Origin: Sphingomonas sp.
Lineage (GTDB): Bacteria > Pseudomonadota > Alphaproteobacteria > Sphingomonadales > Sphingomonadaceae
DNA length: 64,000 nucleotides
Direction of reading: 5' to 3'
Assembly (NCBI RefSeq): GCF_030145815.1
Contig: NZ_JAIXHL010000010.1
Span: 1-64,000 of the forward strand
This document shows, piece by piece, positions 1-8,284 of this stretch. The translations under genes were made by a program, and so were the position numbers. Under the pieces are notes generated by a model that saw only the letters and a program-made list of their open reading frames with translations, ran no database searches and was not told the origin of the DNA. Position 1 is the first letter of the stretch. Each line of letters starts with the position of its first letter.

Positions 1-20
1 GCGCGGGGGACCAGTGCCGC

Positions 21-797
21 TCAGGCGGCGCGGCTGACCGCTCCATCCGCCGCAGCCGCTCGCAAGCGAGCTGGGGCAGGTAGAGCGAGGCGACCCTTGC
101 CATCGCAGGCCTCGACAATGAGAGAGAAGGGATTGCCGCCGCGCTGGCGGACGAGATCGACCGACCAGCAGGGACGGCCGACACCGGCATGCGGGAGCGC
201 CACCGAGGGAGCGCACCCGATCCGCCACCGCGTGCAGGCAGCCGAAGGCATGTCGAGCGGGTCGCGCGCGGCCCGCGCCCAGCGGCGCAGCAGCAGCAAG
301 GGCGTACGCCCATCGGCGGCGGCGAGCTGGAGGCGGCGGGTGGCGGTCTGGTCGGCGGCCTTCACTTCGGCGACCACCGCCGCGAAACTGCCCAGGCGCA
401 GGCAGTCCTCGGCGAGCGCCAGCGCCATCACCTCGTCGCGGCCCTCGCAATAGAGGAGTTTGTCCGGCGGCAGCCCGGCCTGCTCGAGCCCGGGCGCATA
501 GAGATCGAAGCGGGTCAGCGACCAGGCGACCGTCGCATTCGGCTCGGCCGCGAAGCGCGCGGCGGCACCGGCAACGAACAGGGTCGCGGCGGCGTCGTCC
601 CCGAGCGTCGGCGAGGCGGCGGCGACTTCATGGAGGCCGCCGCCGTTGAGCCCGCCGCCGCCCAGCCGCGTGTCGATCGCCTCGATCCCGAACGGCAGCA
701 GCGGCGCGCCGCTTGCCACCGGCACCGCGATTCGCGCCTTCAGCTCGGCGAGCAGGCGTGCGCGTTCGGTCTCGGCAAGGGCGGCATCGGTTGGCAT
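21..797 (-). CDS. imuA: ImuA-type SOS mutagenesis protein (RecA-like)
   Basis: 258 residues, the usual size of ImuA, which works with the inactive polymerase ImuB and the polymerase DnaE2 in SOS-induced translesion synthesis. The N-terminal part (about residues 35-60) has the family pattern of a Pro-Phe-Gly-Ile-Glu-Ala-Ile-Asp stretch followed by glycine-rich GGGGLNGGGLHE, as in RecA-related ImuA proteins. The middle is a RecA-like core without a canonical Walker A. The ATG at 797 fits the family start. A perfect LexA box lies 21-35 bases upstream and a TTGACG -35 candidate at 850-855 (minus strand), so SOS induction is expected. imuB and dnaE2 would lie to the left, outside the window; that is inference from the usual operon order. 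Confidence 0.85.
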   Translation of the reverse strand: MPTDAALAETERARLLAELKARIAVPVASGAPLLPFGIEAIDTRLGGGGLNGGGLHEVAAASPTLGDDAAATLFVAGAAARFAAEPNATVAWSLTRFDLYAPGLEQAGLPPDKLLYCEGRDEVMALALAEDCLRLGSFAAVVAEVKAADQTATRRLQLAAADGRTPLLLLRRWARAARDPLDMPSAACTRWRIGCAPSVALPHAGVGRPCWSVDLVRQRGGNPFSLIVEACDGKGRLALPAPARLRAAAADGAVSRAA

Positions 798-817
798 AAG
801 GAAATAACGACTCGTTC

Positions 818-832
818 GTTCCCTTTATGTTC
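818..832 (-). promoter_or_regulatory. LexA box (GTTC-N7-GTTC) before imuA
   Basis: GTTCCCTTTATGTTC matches the alphaproteobacterial LexA consensus GTTC-N7-GTTC at all eight fixed positions. It lies between the TTGACG -35 candidate and the imuA start, over the likely -10, as expected for a repressor site. It could also affect the divergent ATPase gene starting at 1003, about 170 bases away. Confidence 0.85.
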
Positions 833-1002
833 CGAGGAATCCCGGCATGCGTCAAGGCAGGCAGGAGTCCGGCCAGGCGGGGGCGGCGCGCCAAATGCTT
901 CGCCGCGCACAGAAAATTGCCATGCCGGCCTTGAACCGCATGGACAAATTGATCGCGCGGCGCGCAGATTGGGCCGTAGTTGGATAAAGTAGGGGACTCG
1001 AG

Positions 1003-4000
1003 ATGAGCGGGGAAAACCTCGCCGCGGAAGAAGTAACGCCAGCGCCGATCACAAGGCCGCTTCATCTTCTCACGACCGATATTCTGCTGGCGGATCTCAT
1101 CTCGGGCCGCGCGATTGCGACCGATCAGGGCCAGGCATTTTCGCTCGCCACCGATCATGCCCGCGCCGTGCTCAACTGGTACCGTCTCAACCGCGCCAAA
1201 TGGGCGGCCAACCTCGCGCTTTCGGACTGCGAGGCGATCGTCGACAGCATCGCCAAGGCGCCGCCGGTCCTCGCCGCCCAGGCCGGCGCCACCGCGGCCA
1301 CGAAAAGGACGCTGCGCCTGGTCAAGCTGGTCGCGCACCGGTTCGGCGGCCTGCACGCCTATGGCGACGCCGCCGGCGCACCTGAGGATTTCGTGTTCGA
1401 GCCCGACAAGGCGATCACGCTCTTCGAAGGCTGGAACGGGTCGGGCAAGACCTCGATCGCCAATGCGATCATCTGGTGCCTGACCGGCAAGATCCTGCGC
1501 GCCCAGCGCCTGCCCGACGATGGCGACAAGGAGTATAGCTGCACGGTCGACCGCGACGATGCCGACCCGACCGACCATCTGCTCACGCCGGTGACGCCGC
1601 TCCCGCAAGGCGGCGTCTGGACGCCCGACGCCTCGGCCAAGACGGTGCCGGCCGACACCTGGGTGGAGTTGAGCTTCGTTGATGAGGACGGCAATGCGCT
1701 GCCGCCGATCCGGCGCACGCAATCGCGCAAGCCCAACGGCAAGCTTGCCGAGGACGCGCCCGACCCTGCGCAGCTGGGCGTCGACCCGATCGCGTTCCGC
1801 ATGGGGACGACGATGCCGGGCATGCTGCCCTATCTCCAGGTGGGCAGCGCCTCGGAGCTGGGCCAGGCGGTGGCGAAGCTGACCGGGCTCGCCGACCTCG
1901 TCGACCTGGCCAAGCATGCGGGCAAGGCGATGACCCGCATCTCCGGGCCGATCACCACCGACCGCAAGACCGAGCGCGACACGATCGAGCAGCAATTCCT
2001 GCTGGAGCGCCGGGACCTGGAAGAACGCATCACCGCCTTCCCGGACATGAAGCCCGAAGCGGCGCTTCCGCGCATCGCCGATACCGATGCCGAGGACGCG
2101 ATCGGCCAGCTGCTCGTGCATTTCGATACGCTCAAGGCCAATGGCCTGGCGGCCGCGAAGGAGGTGCTCGGCGACGGGTTCGACGCGGAGAATGCCGAGC
2201 AGCGCGCCGATCTGGAATCCTGCATCGCGCCCGCGAGCGAGCAGCTCCAGAAGATCACCAAGCTGGCGAGCATCGAACGGCTCGCGCGGCTGAAGCTCGA
2301 TCCCGCCGACGCGGAAGCGGCCGGGACGCTGCTCGGGCAGCTACACGAGGAAGCCGGCACGCTGGCGGAATTGGCGGGCAACCCGACGCTCGCCCGCCGT
2401 ACCCAGCTCTATGCGCGGGTCGCGGCGTGGAAGACCGAGCATGCCGATCCGCACGACGCGCATTGCGCGGTGTGCCGCGCGCCGCTCGACGGGGTGATCG
2501 ATCCCGAAACCGGCATCGGCGTCGGCGAGCATCTCGAGCAGGTGCGCAAGGACAGCGCGCTCATCTCGCGGACCATCAAGCAATGGGCCGAGCATTGGAC
2601 GGGCCTGCTCGCGCGCGACCTGCCGGCGCCGCTCCGCGCCGAGCTCGATCGCGACCTTCCCGCGTCGCCGGGCGAGCTGTTCCGCGCCGGGCTGACCGAG
2701 GAGCTGTTCGCGACCGATCCCTTTTCGGGCACGCTGGCGGCGCTGCGCCCGGGCGTCGAGGCCCTCGTCACGACGCTGATGGCGGACCTGCCAGCCTTCG
2801 AGGAGCCGGAGGCCAAGGCGCTCCCCGCCATTCTGCAGCCGCACGTCGCCGCGCTCGAAGTGACGCTGGGCCGGATCGAACGCGCCACTGGCTTTGTCGG
2901 GTGGATGACCGCGCATCGCGAGGCGATGCTCGCAGCGCTGAGCGCGGTGCGCAGCGGTCCGGAGGACGGCGAGGCGCCGAGCGAGGCGATCGGGCCCAAG
3001 CTCGACAAGCTCGACTTCATCGTCAAGGGCGTCGCGCCGATGAGCGCGGCGATCGAGCTGACCGGGCGCATGGCGAAGTCGCTCGCCAATTACGGGCGCA
3101 AGCTCGAGCGCATCCAGGCCTGCCAGGATGCCGCCGCCGCGCTCGAGACGATCGTGCCGATGGGGAGCCTGGCGCAGGCCCAGGTCGAGGGCCTGCGCGA
3201 GCAGCTCCACGACCGCGCCGAGTTCTGGCGGGACCAGCTCTATCGCAGCGCCACGAGCTTCGCGCCGGCCCCGCGCCAGACGCTGATGGACGCGAAGGGC
3301 GTGATCGACATCCAGGTCGGCCGCGACGGCGTCCGGGCGCCCGCCCAACATGTCTCCAACGCGTCGGCGCTCAGGGCCGGGCTGTTCGGTTTCTTCCTCG
3401 CCTTTCGCGAGAATGTGCTCAAGAACAGCGGCGGGCTCAGCCTGCTCGTGCTCGACGATCCCCAGGACCTGCTCGACGTCGAGAACCGCCAGCGCCTGTC
3501 GAGCACCGTGGCGCGGCTCGCCGCCGGCGGCGCGCAGATCTTCGCGACCACGCATGATCGCCAGTTCGCGCGCACCCTGGTCGCCGAAGCCCGCAGCAAG
3601 GACCTGATCGAGCACCGCGCGATCCATCCGGTCCATGCCTCGCGCGCGACGATGGAGACGTCGCTCGCCAAGGAGGATCTCGACCGCAAGCGCGAGGACT
3701 TCCTCAAGCATGTCGACAGCGCGCCGCACGCGCAGGATTATGCCAACGAGGCGCGCATCTATCTTGAGACCCGGCTGGGCGACCTGTTCGACGACCCCGC
3801 CTATCCGGCCTATTCGGCGGCGATCAAGGCGCCGACGCTCAACCCGCTGTTCGACCGCCTGCGCGGGCTCGTCGGCAGCAAGGCCAACGACCTGTTCATG
3901 AGCCCGGTCCTGACCAAATTCTGCGCCGACAAGGCGATGATCAGCGGCGCCGAGCCGCGCCGCATCCTCAACGAATCCCACCACAACAAGACCGGGATCA

Positions 4001-4935
4001 GCTATGCCGACGTCCAGCGGGTTGATGCCGACCTGAAGCGCCTGCGCATCGGCATCGAGGAGGTCCATGAGGAATTTCGCCGCTACCGCCTGCGGGAGAA
4101 GCTGACCGAGACCCAGCCCAGCAACGTCGTGGCGCTGCGGCCCGCACGAGTGCCGAAGCTCGAGATCCCGGTCTGCCAGGACATCGCCGCGTTCACGCGC
4201 CACATGCCGAGCGGCGGCAGCCAGGCCGAGGATTGCGAGCTCTTCTCCACTGCCTGGTTCGAGGACAAGAGCTTCTTCTTCGTCCGGCACAACACGCTCG
4301 GCTTCGCGATCCCCTCGGGCGCGGTGGCGATCGTCGAGAACGAGCCCTCGCCGGGGCGCGATCACAATCTGGTGATCGCCCGCCGGGGCAAGCAAATCTA
4401 TGCCCGCCGCCTGCTGCGCCCGGCCAATGGCGACGGCCTGTCGCTCGCCGCCGAGGCGCCGGATCCGCAGCAGAGCCGCCCGACATTGGCCTTCGCCAAT
4501 CACGGCACGGAGATCCACCGCGTCGTCGGCGCGCTGTTCGTCAACATGCCCCCGCCCGAGGGAAGGGACGAAGCGACCGAGATCGACAGCGTGCCCGCGC
4601 TCGCGCGCGTCGAAGTCGCGTACCGGGTCCGCGAGGAGAGCGCGGTGCCGCTGGCGCTGCCCGGGCAGACCAGCCTCGGCGGCCCCCGGCTTACGGCGCA
4701 GGACCTGAACGGGCGCGAAGGCGAGCTGGTCGCGGTCACGCTCGACGACGGCACCAGCATCTTCAAGCGGGTCGGCCAACGCGTCGGCGGCGGGCTCCAC
4801 CATCTCCGCCAGTTCGAAACGATTGGGGGCTTGGGCGAGTCCGCCGTGATCGCGACCGAGCAGGTCGAGGGCGGCCCGGACCTGCCGGTGATGCTCTTCG
4901 CCCGGCCCGTGATCGGCGTCATCTACGATCTCTGA
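1003..4935 (+). CDS. Rad50/SbcC-like AAA ATPase with zinc hook and LexA/S24-like C-terminal region
   Basis: 1310 residues. Walker A is GWNGSGKTS (143-151). A CAVC zinc-hook-like motif is at 488-491 between long helical, charged stretches. A Walker B-like LLVLDDP is near 814-820 and an H-loop histidine in FATTHD at 851. This is the layout of Rad50/SbcC-type ABC ATPases that tether DNA or assemble on it. No clear LSGGE signature is seen; the SNASALRAG stretch sits in its place. The last 230 residues are unusual: about 1085-1180 resembles the LexA/S24 peptidase fold, with Thr1098 where the catalytic Ser and Arg1135 where the catalytic Lys would be. No SbcD/Mre11 nuclease lies beside it. The gene is monocistronic and divergent from imuA. 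The ATPase call is firm; the role (repair or defence) is inference. Confidence 0.8.
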   Translation: MSGENLAAEEVTPAPITRPLHLLTTDILLADLISGRAIATDQGQAFSLATDHARAVLNWYRLNRAKWAANLALSDCEAIVDSIAKAPPVLAAQAGATAATKRTLRLVKLVAHRFGGLHAYGDAAGAPEDFVFEPDKAITLFEGWNGSGKTSIANAIIWCLTGKILRAQRLPDDGDKEYSCTVDRDDADPTDHLLTPVTPLPQGGVWTPDASAKTVPADTWVELSFVDEDGNALPPIRRTQSRKPNGKLAEDAPDPAQLGVDPIAFRMGTTMPGMLPYLQVGSASELGQAVAKLTGLADLVDLAKHAGKAMTRISGPITTDRKTERDTIEQQFLLERRDLEERITAFPDMKPEAALPRIADTDAEDAIGQLLVHFDTLKANGLAAAKEVLGDGFDAENAEQRADLESCIAPASEQLQKITKLASIERLARLKLDPADAEAAGTLLGQLHEEAGTLAELAGNPTLARRTQLYARVAAWKTEHADPHDAHCAVCRAPLDGVIDPETGIGVGEHLEQVRKDSALISRTIKQWAEHWTGLLARDLPAPLRAELDRDLPASPGELFRAGLTEELFATDPFSGTLAALRPGVEALVTTLMADLPAFEEPEAKALPAILQPHVAALEVTLGRIERATGFVGWMTAHREAMLAALSAVRSGPEDGEAPSEAIGPKLDKLDFIVKGVAPMSAAIELTGRMAKSLANYGRKLERIQACQDAAAALETIVPMGSLAQAQVEGLREQLHDRAEFWRDQLYRSATSFAPAPRQTLMDAKGVIDIQVGRDGVRAPAQHVSNASALRAGLFGFFLAFRENVLKNSGGLSLLVLDDPQDLLDVENRQRLSSTVARLAAGGAQIFATTHDRQFARTLVAEARSKDLIEHRAIHPVHASRATMETSLAKEDLDRKREDFLKHVDSAPHAQDYANEARIYLETRLGDLFDDPAYPAYSAAIKAPTLNPLFDRLRGLVGSKANDLFMSPVLTKFCADKAMISGAEPRRILNESHHNKTGISYADVQRVDADLKRLRIGIEEVHEEFRRYRLREKLTETQPSNVVALRPARVPKLEIPVCQDIAAFTRHMPSGGSQAEDCELFSTAWFEDKSFFFVRHNTLGFAIPSGAVAIVENEPSPGRDHNLVIARRGKQIYARRLLRPANGDGLSLAAEAPDPQQSRPTLAFANHGTEIHRVVGALFVNMPPPEGRDEATEIDSVPALARVEVAYRVREESAVPLALPGQTSLGGPRLTAQDLNGREGELVAVTLDDGTSIFKRVGQRVGGGLHHLRQFETIGGLGESAVIATEQVEGGPDLPVMLFARPVIGVIYDL

Positions 4936-5134
4936 TCCGCGGCGCCGGGACCAGGCGAAAGCAAGGTCGGCTACAATGCAGCCGGTCTCGATGAAAACAC
5001 GGGCAGTGATGATTGCCAGTGCCGCGCAAATGCGCGAAGACGAGGCGCAAGGCCGGGTTCCAACACGCTGGTGGCTTCGCAACGTGACTTGAGGATCGCG
5101 AGCGAGATCATCACGCGAGGGACGCGCACGCAGA

Positions 5135-5944
5135 ATGCGAATTTCTTCCCTGCCGATCGTATCTGCCTGGATGGGAACCGAGCTGTCCTATCTGGAAAGG
5201 CTCTGCCTGGCATCGATGGTCGCTGCGGGACATGAGACCATCCTCTATTGCTACGATGACGTGGCCGGCGTGCCCAATGGAATCGAGGTCCGGGACGCGG
5301 CCAGCATCCTGCCGAGGGAGCACTTCTCGAAATACGCCAATGGCAGCTATGCGCTGGGCAGCAACCTGTTCCGCTACAGGCTCTTCGCGACCTTTCGGTG
5401 CCTCTGGGTGGATACCGACATGCTGTTGCTGCGCGCGATCCCGCCGCTCGGCGACCATGTATTCGGATGGGAGGATGCGCGTTACATCAACACCGCCGTC
5501 CTCGGCATCCCGCCCGACAGCCCGATGCTGGACGATCTGCTCGCGCTGAGCACCCAATCGCCCTTCTTCGCGCCCTGGTGGGACGAAGAACAGACAGCCC
5601 GGCAGGAAGAGGCAGTGGCGCGCGGCGCGCCGCTCGGCCTGCCGGACCTGCCTTGGGCGACGACGGGACCCAAGCTGGTGACCTATCTCGCGACCAGGCA
5701 CGGTGTCGCAACCTCGGCGCAACCGCCCGAGATCTTCTACCCGGTGCATTGGCGCGACCACCGCCTGCCGTTCGAGGCGGGCGACGAGGTGAGCGCCCGG
5801 CTGGGGGAGCGCACAGTGGGGGTCCATCTCTGGAACCATATGCTGGGCAGCCTGAAGGCCAACCCCGCGTCGGACTCCTTCATCGCCGACCAGTGCCGCG
5901 CCCATGGCATCGCCCTGCCCGGCGGGCCCACCGCGCATGGATGA
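5135..5944 (+). CDS. Glycosyltransferase, GT32-like
   Basis: 269 residues. The central SNLFRYRLF followed by LWVDTDM is the family signature of GT32-type enzymes, with the DXD metal/nucleotide-sugar site at Asp93-Asp95. No signal peptide or membrane segment is visible, so it is probably cytoplasmic. It is the first gene of a three-gene run: its stop overlaps the start of the dioxygenase at 5937 by 8 bases, and a GT2 enzyme follows. Together they suggest making or decorating a glycan or glycosylated product. The sugar and the acceptor cannot be told from the sequence. Confidence 0.75.
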   Translation: MRISSLPIVSAWMGTELSYLERLCLASMVAAGHETILYCYDDVAGVPNGIEVRDAASILPREHFSKYANGSYALGSNLFRYRLFATFRCLWVDTDMLLLRAIPPLGDHVFGWEDARYINTAVLGIPPDSPMLDDLLALSTQSPFFAPWWDEEQTARQEEAVARGAPLGLPDLPWATTGPKLVTYLATRHGVATSAQPPEIFYPVHWRDHRLPFEAGDEVSARLGERTVGVHLWNHMLGSLKANPASDSFIADQCRAHGIALPGGPTAHG

Positions 5945-6680
5945 GCTCGCCGCCTTGGGCGCGAACGGGTTCTGCGTCGTCCCGCGCGTGTTCGACGTCC
6001 CCGCCATCGACCGGATGCGCGGCACGATCCTCGCTAATGCCGGCATCATGAGCAACACCAGGCCGACCGAGACCGCGCGGCATCTCGCCGGCTTTCACCG
6101 GTTTCCGGACCTGGAAGCGATCCACACCGCGCTCTCCACCGATCCCCGGCTGCGCGGGGTCCTCGACCGCGTCTATCGCGGGGGACAGATGATCGCGCTC
6201 GGCCTCAGCGACATCACGATCAACCGGTCGCAGCCCTGGCATACCGACCTGCTGCGCGGCGCCTATGCCAAGCACCTGACGCCCGAGATCTGCTGGGACA
6301 CCGCGGAGCCGCCCTGCCTGAAGGCGGTCGCCTATCTCCAGGACGGGACGTCGCTGCACATCGCCACGGGATCGCACCGCGTACCGATCGCGCTTTCCGA
6401 CGACCGAAGCGCGGTGCCCGCGGCGGACGCCGCGATCGAGTCCATCGCGGCAAAAGCAGGCGACGTCATCCTCATGGACATCAGGACGATCCACCGGGGC
6501 TCGACCGAGGCGGAGATGGCAGGGAAGAGCCTGGGCGCCGACGCGAAGATCCTGGTCTCGACGGTGTTCGGCGACCGCTATTCCCGGCTGACCCGGGCGA
6601 TGCAGACGGGCAATGCCGAACGGACGGTCGATTGGGACGTGCGGCACAGGCCCGTTGGCAACGCGGCCGCGGCGCCCTGA
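5937..6680 (+). CDS. Phytanoyl-CoA dioxygenase (PhyH) family Fe(II)/2-oxoglutarate oxygenase
   Basis: 247 residues from the ATG at 5937, which overlaps the glycosyltransferase stop by 8 bases. A longer frame from 5904 exists but is less likely. The iron-binding facial triad is visible as His102-x-Asp104 (PWHTD) and His186 (IHRGST), preceded by AGDVILMD, a typical double-stranded beta-helix pattern of PhyH proteins. It should hydroxylate a carbon using O2 and 2-oxoglutarate. Position between two glycosyltransferases suggests the substrate is a sugar, a lipid-linked glycan or a peptide of the same pathway; this is inference. Confidence 0.75.
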   Translation: MDELAALGANGFCVVPRVFDVPAIDRMRGTILANAGIMSNTRPTETARHLAGFHRFPDLEAIHTALSTDPRLRGVLDRVYRGGQMIALGLSDITINRSQPWHTDLLRGAYAKHLTPEICWDTAEPPCLKAVAYLQDGTSLHIATGSHRVPIALSDDRSAVPAADAAIESIAAKAGDVILMDIRTIHRGSTEAEMAGKSLGADAKILVSTVFGDRYSRLTRAMQTGNAERTVDWDVRHRPVGNAAAAP

Positions 6681-6700
6681 CGCCTTGGGAGACCCCTGCG

Positions 6701-7411
6701 ATGCAGCCGCTCGTCACCATCTCGACCATCACCGCCAATCGCCGGCGCTTCTTCCCGCACACCATCCGCAACGTGCTGACCCAGCTCGGGCAGGGCTTCG
6801 AGATCGAGTGGATCATCGTCGAGGATGGCGAGGAGACGGTCGAGGACCTGGTGTCGCACCTCGATTTCGTCCGCTATGTGCGCCTCCCAGGCAAGCACGG
6901 CGTGGCCCACAAGCGCAATGTCGCCAACGACATGTCGCTGGGCCAGTTCGTCCTCTATTTCGACGACGACAATTTCGCGTTCCCGCACCGCACGATCGTC
7001 TCGGTCAACGAGCTGGCGCGATCCAATCTCGCAATGGCCGGGTCATCGGACATGCTCATCCTCGATCGCCGCAACTGGGAGATATTCCAGGTCGGACCCT
7101 ATTCGGACATGCACGCGACGCTCGGCACCTGGTGCGTGCGGCGGGAGATCTTCGAACGCACGCGGTTCGAGGACACCGATCTGGTGGGAGAGGAAGTGGC
7201 CTTCACCAGGAACTGGAGCATCCCGATCCTGCAGCTCGGCGCGTTGAACACGAGCATCTCGTTCAGCCACGGTGAGAACACGGTTCCCAAAGGCGACCTC
7301 AAGGAAGCGTGGACGCCGAGCTGGGTGCCCGAGACCTTCATCGGCTGCGCCGAGACGCTTGCATTCTATCGCTCGGTTCCCGGACGCACAGCCGACGCCG
7401 GGCAGGATTGA
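6701..7411 (+). CDS. Glycosyltransferase family 2 protein
   Basis: 236 residues. The N-terminus PLVTISTITANR followed by an IIVEDG strand is the GT-A fold beginning of GT2 enzymes. The DXD motif is in LYFDDDN (Asp88-Asp90). The start at 6701 is chosen because homology begins there; the frame is open further up. It lies 20 bases after the PhyH gene in the same direction. There is no membrane segment. The protein is short for GT2 but has the catalytic core and a C-terminal domain with conserved acidic residues (VGEEVAF). Substrate unknown. Confidence 0.75.
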   Translation: MQPLVTISTITANRRRFFPHTIRNVLTQLGQGFEIEWIIVEDGEETVEDLVSHLDFVRYVRLPGKHGVAHKRNVANDMSLGQFVLYFDDDNFAFPHRTIVSVNELARSNLAMAGSSDMLILDRRNWEIFQVGPYSDMHATLGTWCVRREIFERTRFEDTDLVGEEVAFTRNWSIPILQLGALNTSISFSHGENTVPKGDLKEAWTPSWVPETFIGCAETLAFYRSVPGRTADAGQD

Positions 7412-7457
7412 ACATCCCGCCGCGCGGCGCGACACGAATTGCAGGCGTGAGCCGGGT

Positions 7458-7712
7458 TCAGGCGCCGATATGGCTGGCCGACCGTGCGCCACCACTCGCG
7501 AGCGCCCATGCAGGCACGCTGGCGTCGATGCGACGCGCGATGCCGTTGCCGGACGCATCGAGACGCGGGGCAATGCCATTGCCGGATGCGTCGAGGCGTG
7601 GCGCGATCTTGGTGCCGGAGGCGTCGAGGCGCGGTGCGATACCGTTGCCGGAAGCGTCCAGCCGAGTAAGTGTCCGGTTACCCGATGCGTCGATAGTTGC
7701 GTTGTTCGTCAT
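7458..7712 (-). CDS. Small protein of tandem 11-residue DASGNGIAPRL-type repeats
   Basis: 84 residues. The start ATG at 7712 is supported by GGAGGTG placed 7 bases upstream; an upstream ATG at 7727 would overlap that ribosome site. Residues 7-61 are five units of 11 residues with consensus LDASGNGIAPR, then a partial unit and a non-repetitive Ala/Ser/Gly tail. There is no signal peptide, cysteine or membrane segment. The gene is convergent with the glycosyltransferase/dioxygenase operon and ends 46 bases from it. I do not recognise a family. A structural repeat protein or a multi-core peptide precursor are both possible. The strong ribosome site and in-frame repeats argue that it is translated. 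Confidence 0.55.
   Translation of the reverse strand: MTNNATIDASGNRTLTRLDASGNGIAPRLDASGTKIAPRLDASGNGIAPRLDASGNGIARRIDASVPAWALASGGARSASHIGA
7530..7694 (-). repeat. Five tandem 33-base repeats inside the small repeat gene
   Basis: The DNA repeats with a 33-base period, matching the 11-residue protein units. Differences between units are mainly at third codon positions (for example gac/gat-type changes and ggc/gga), so the protein unit is better conserved than the DNA. Confidence 0.8.
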
Positions 7713-7854
7713 TGGACTCACCTCCACGGCCGCCCCATTCGAGCGTCAACTATGCGGCAGCTTGGAATGGGGAGCAAGGATCATTCGCACTTCGCGCTGC
7801 AACCGCGCCTCTGCTTTGCGACTGCCAGCGCTGGACTATCGCTCCGTCTCGCCG

Positions 7855-8241
7855 TTAGCGCGCGGCCGGGCAGATCCGCGCCAACTGGCCGTCATTGTCC
7901 CACCATGGCTTGTAGATGGCCTGGCCGCGCGACAGCTGCCAGCAGCTGAGGTCGGTGCCGCCCGCGCTGACCAGCGCCAGCGTTCGGCCATAATGATCCT
8001 GCCCGAACCGCCGCAACGTGACCGGCCCGCGCGCCAGCGCCGCGCGCAGCGAGCGCGTCGAGGCATAGGGATCGCCCGGCGCGCAGCGCCGGCCCTGCTG
8101 GCAGTGGCCGGGCAGCTCGGGCGCGTCGATCCCGAGCAGGCGGACGCGCTCGGATCCGCAGCGCAGCGTGTCGCCGTCAACGGCGACACAGCCGCCGGGC
8201 GGCACCGGTGCTGCGAGGAGGAGCAACAGGGAGATCAACAT
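7855..8241 (-). CDS. Secreted thermonuclease-like (SNase) protein
   Basis: 128 residues from the ATG at 8241, which has GAGGA 8 bases upstream; a TTG at 8247 is the alternative. A short hydrophobic N-terminus (LISLLLLLAAP) looks like a signal peptide. The SNase-like fold is shown by DGDTLRC, RVRLLGIDAPEL and YGRTLALV, which supply the family's catalytic Asp, Arg, Asp-Ala-Pro-Glu and second Arg (about Asp22/24, Arg34, Asp39, Glu42, Arg86). It should cleave single- and double-stranded nucleic acid with calcium in the periplasm or outside. It is monocistronic. Confidence 0.8.
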   Translation of the reverse strand: MLISLLLLLAAPVPPGGCVAVDGDTLRCGSERVRLLGIDAPELPGHCQQGRRCAPGDPYASTRSLRAALARGPVTLRRFGQDHYGRTLALVSAGGTDLSCWQLSRGQAIYKPWWDNDGQLARICPAAR

Positions 8242-8284
8242 CGGCAAAGTCCTCGTGGTCGGCCATCAGGCCGCGGGAGGGAAG

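Noticed and set aside
628..2121. Long minus-strand reading frame of 497 codons
   Set aside because: It runs antisense to imuA's upstream region and the ATPase gene, with the Arg/Ala/Gly-rich composition typical of GC-rich shadow frames.
2341..5082. Minus-strand frame of 913 codons opposite the ATPase
   Set aside because: Composition (Arg, Ala, Leu, Asp runs) and exact opposition to a gene with intact Walker motifs show it is a shadow.
7530..7694. CRISPR-like array
   Set aside because: The 33-base repeats are contiguous without spacers, keep one reading frame, and encode an 11-residue unit.
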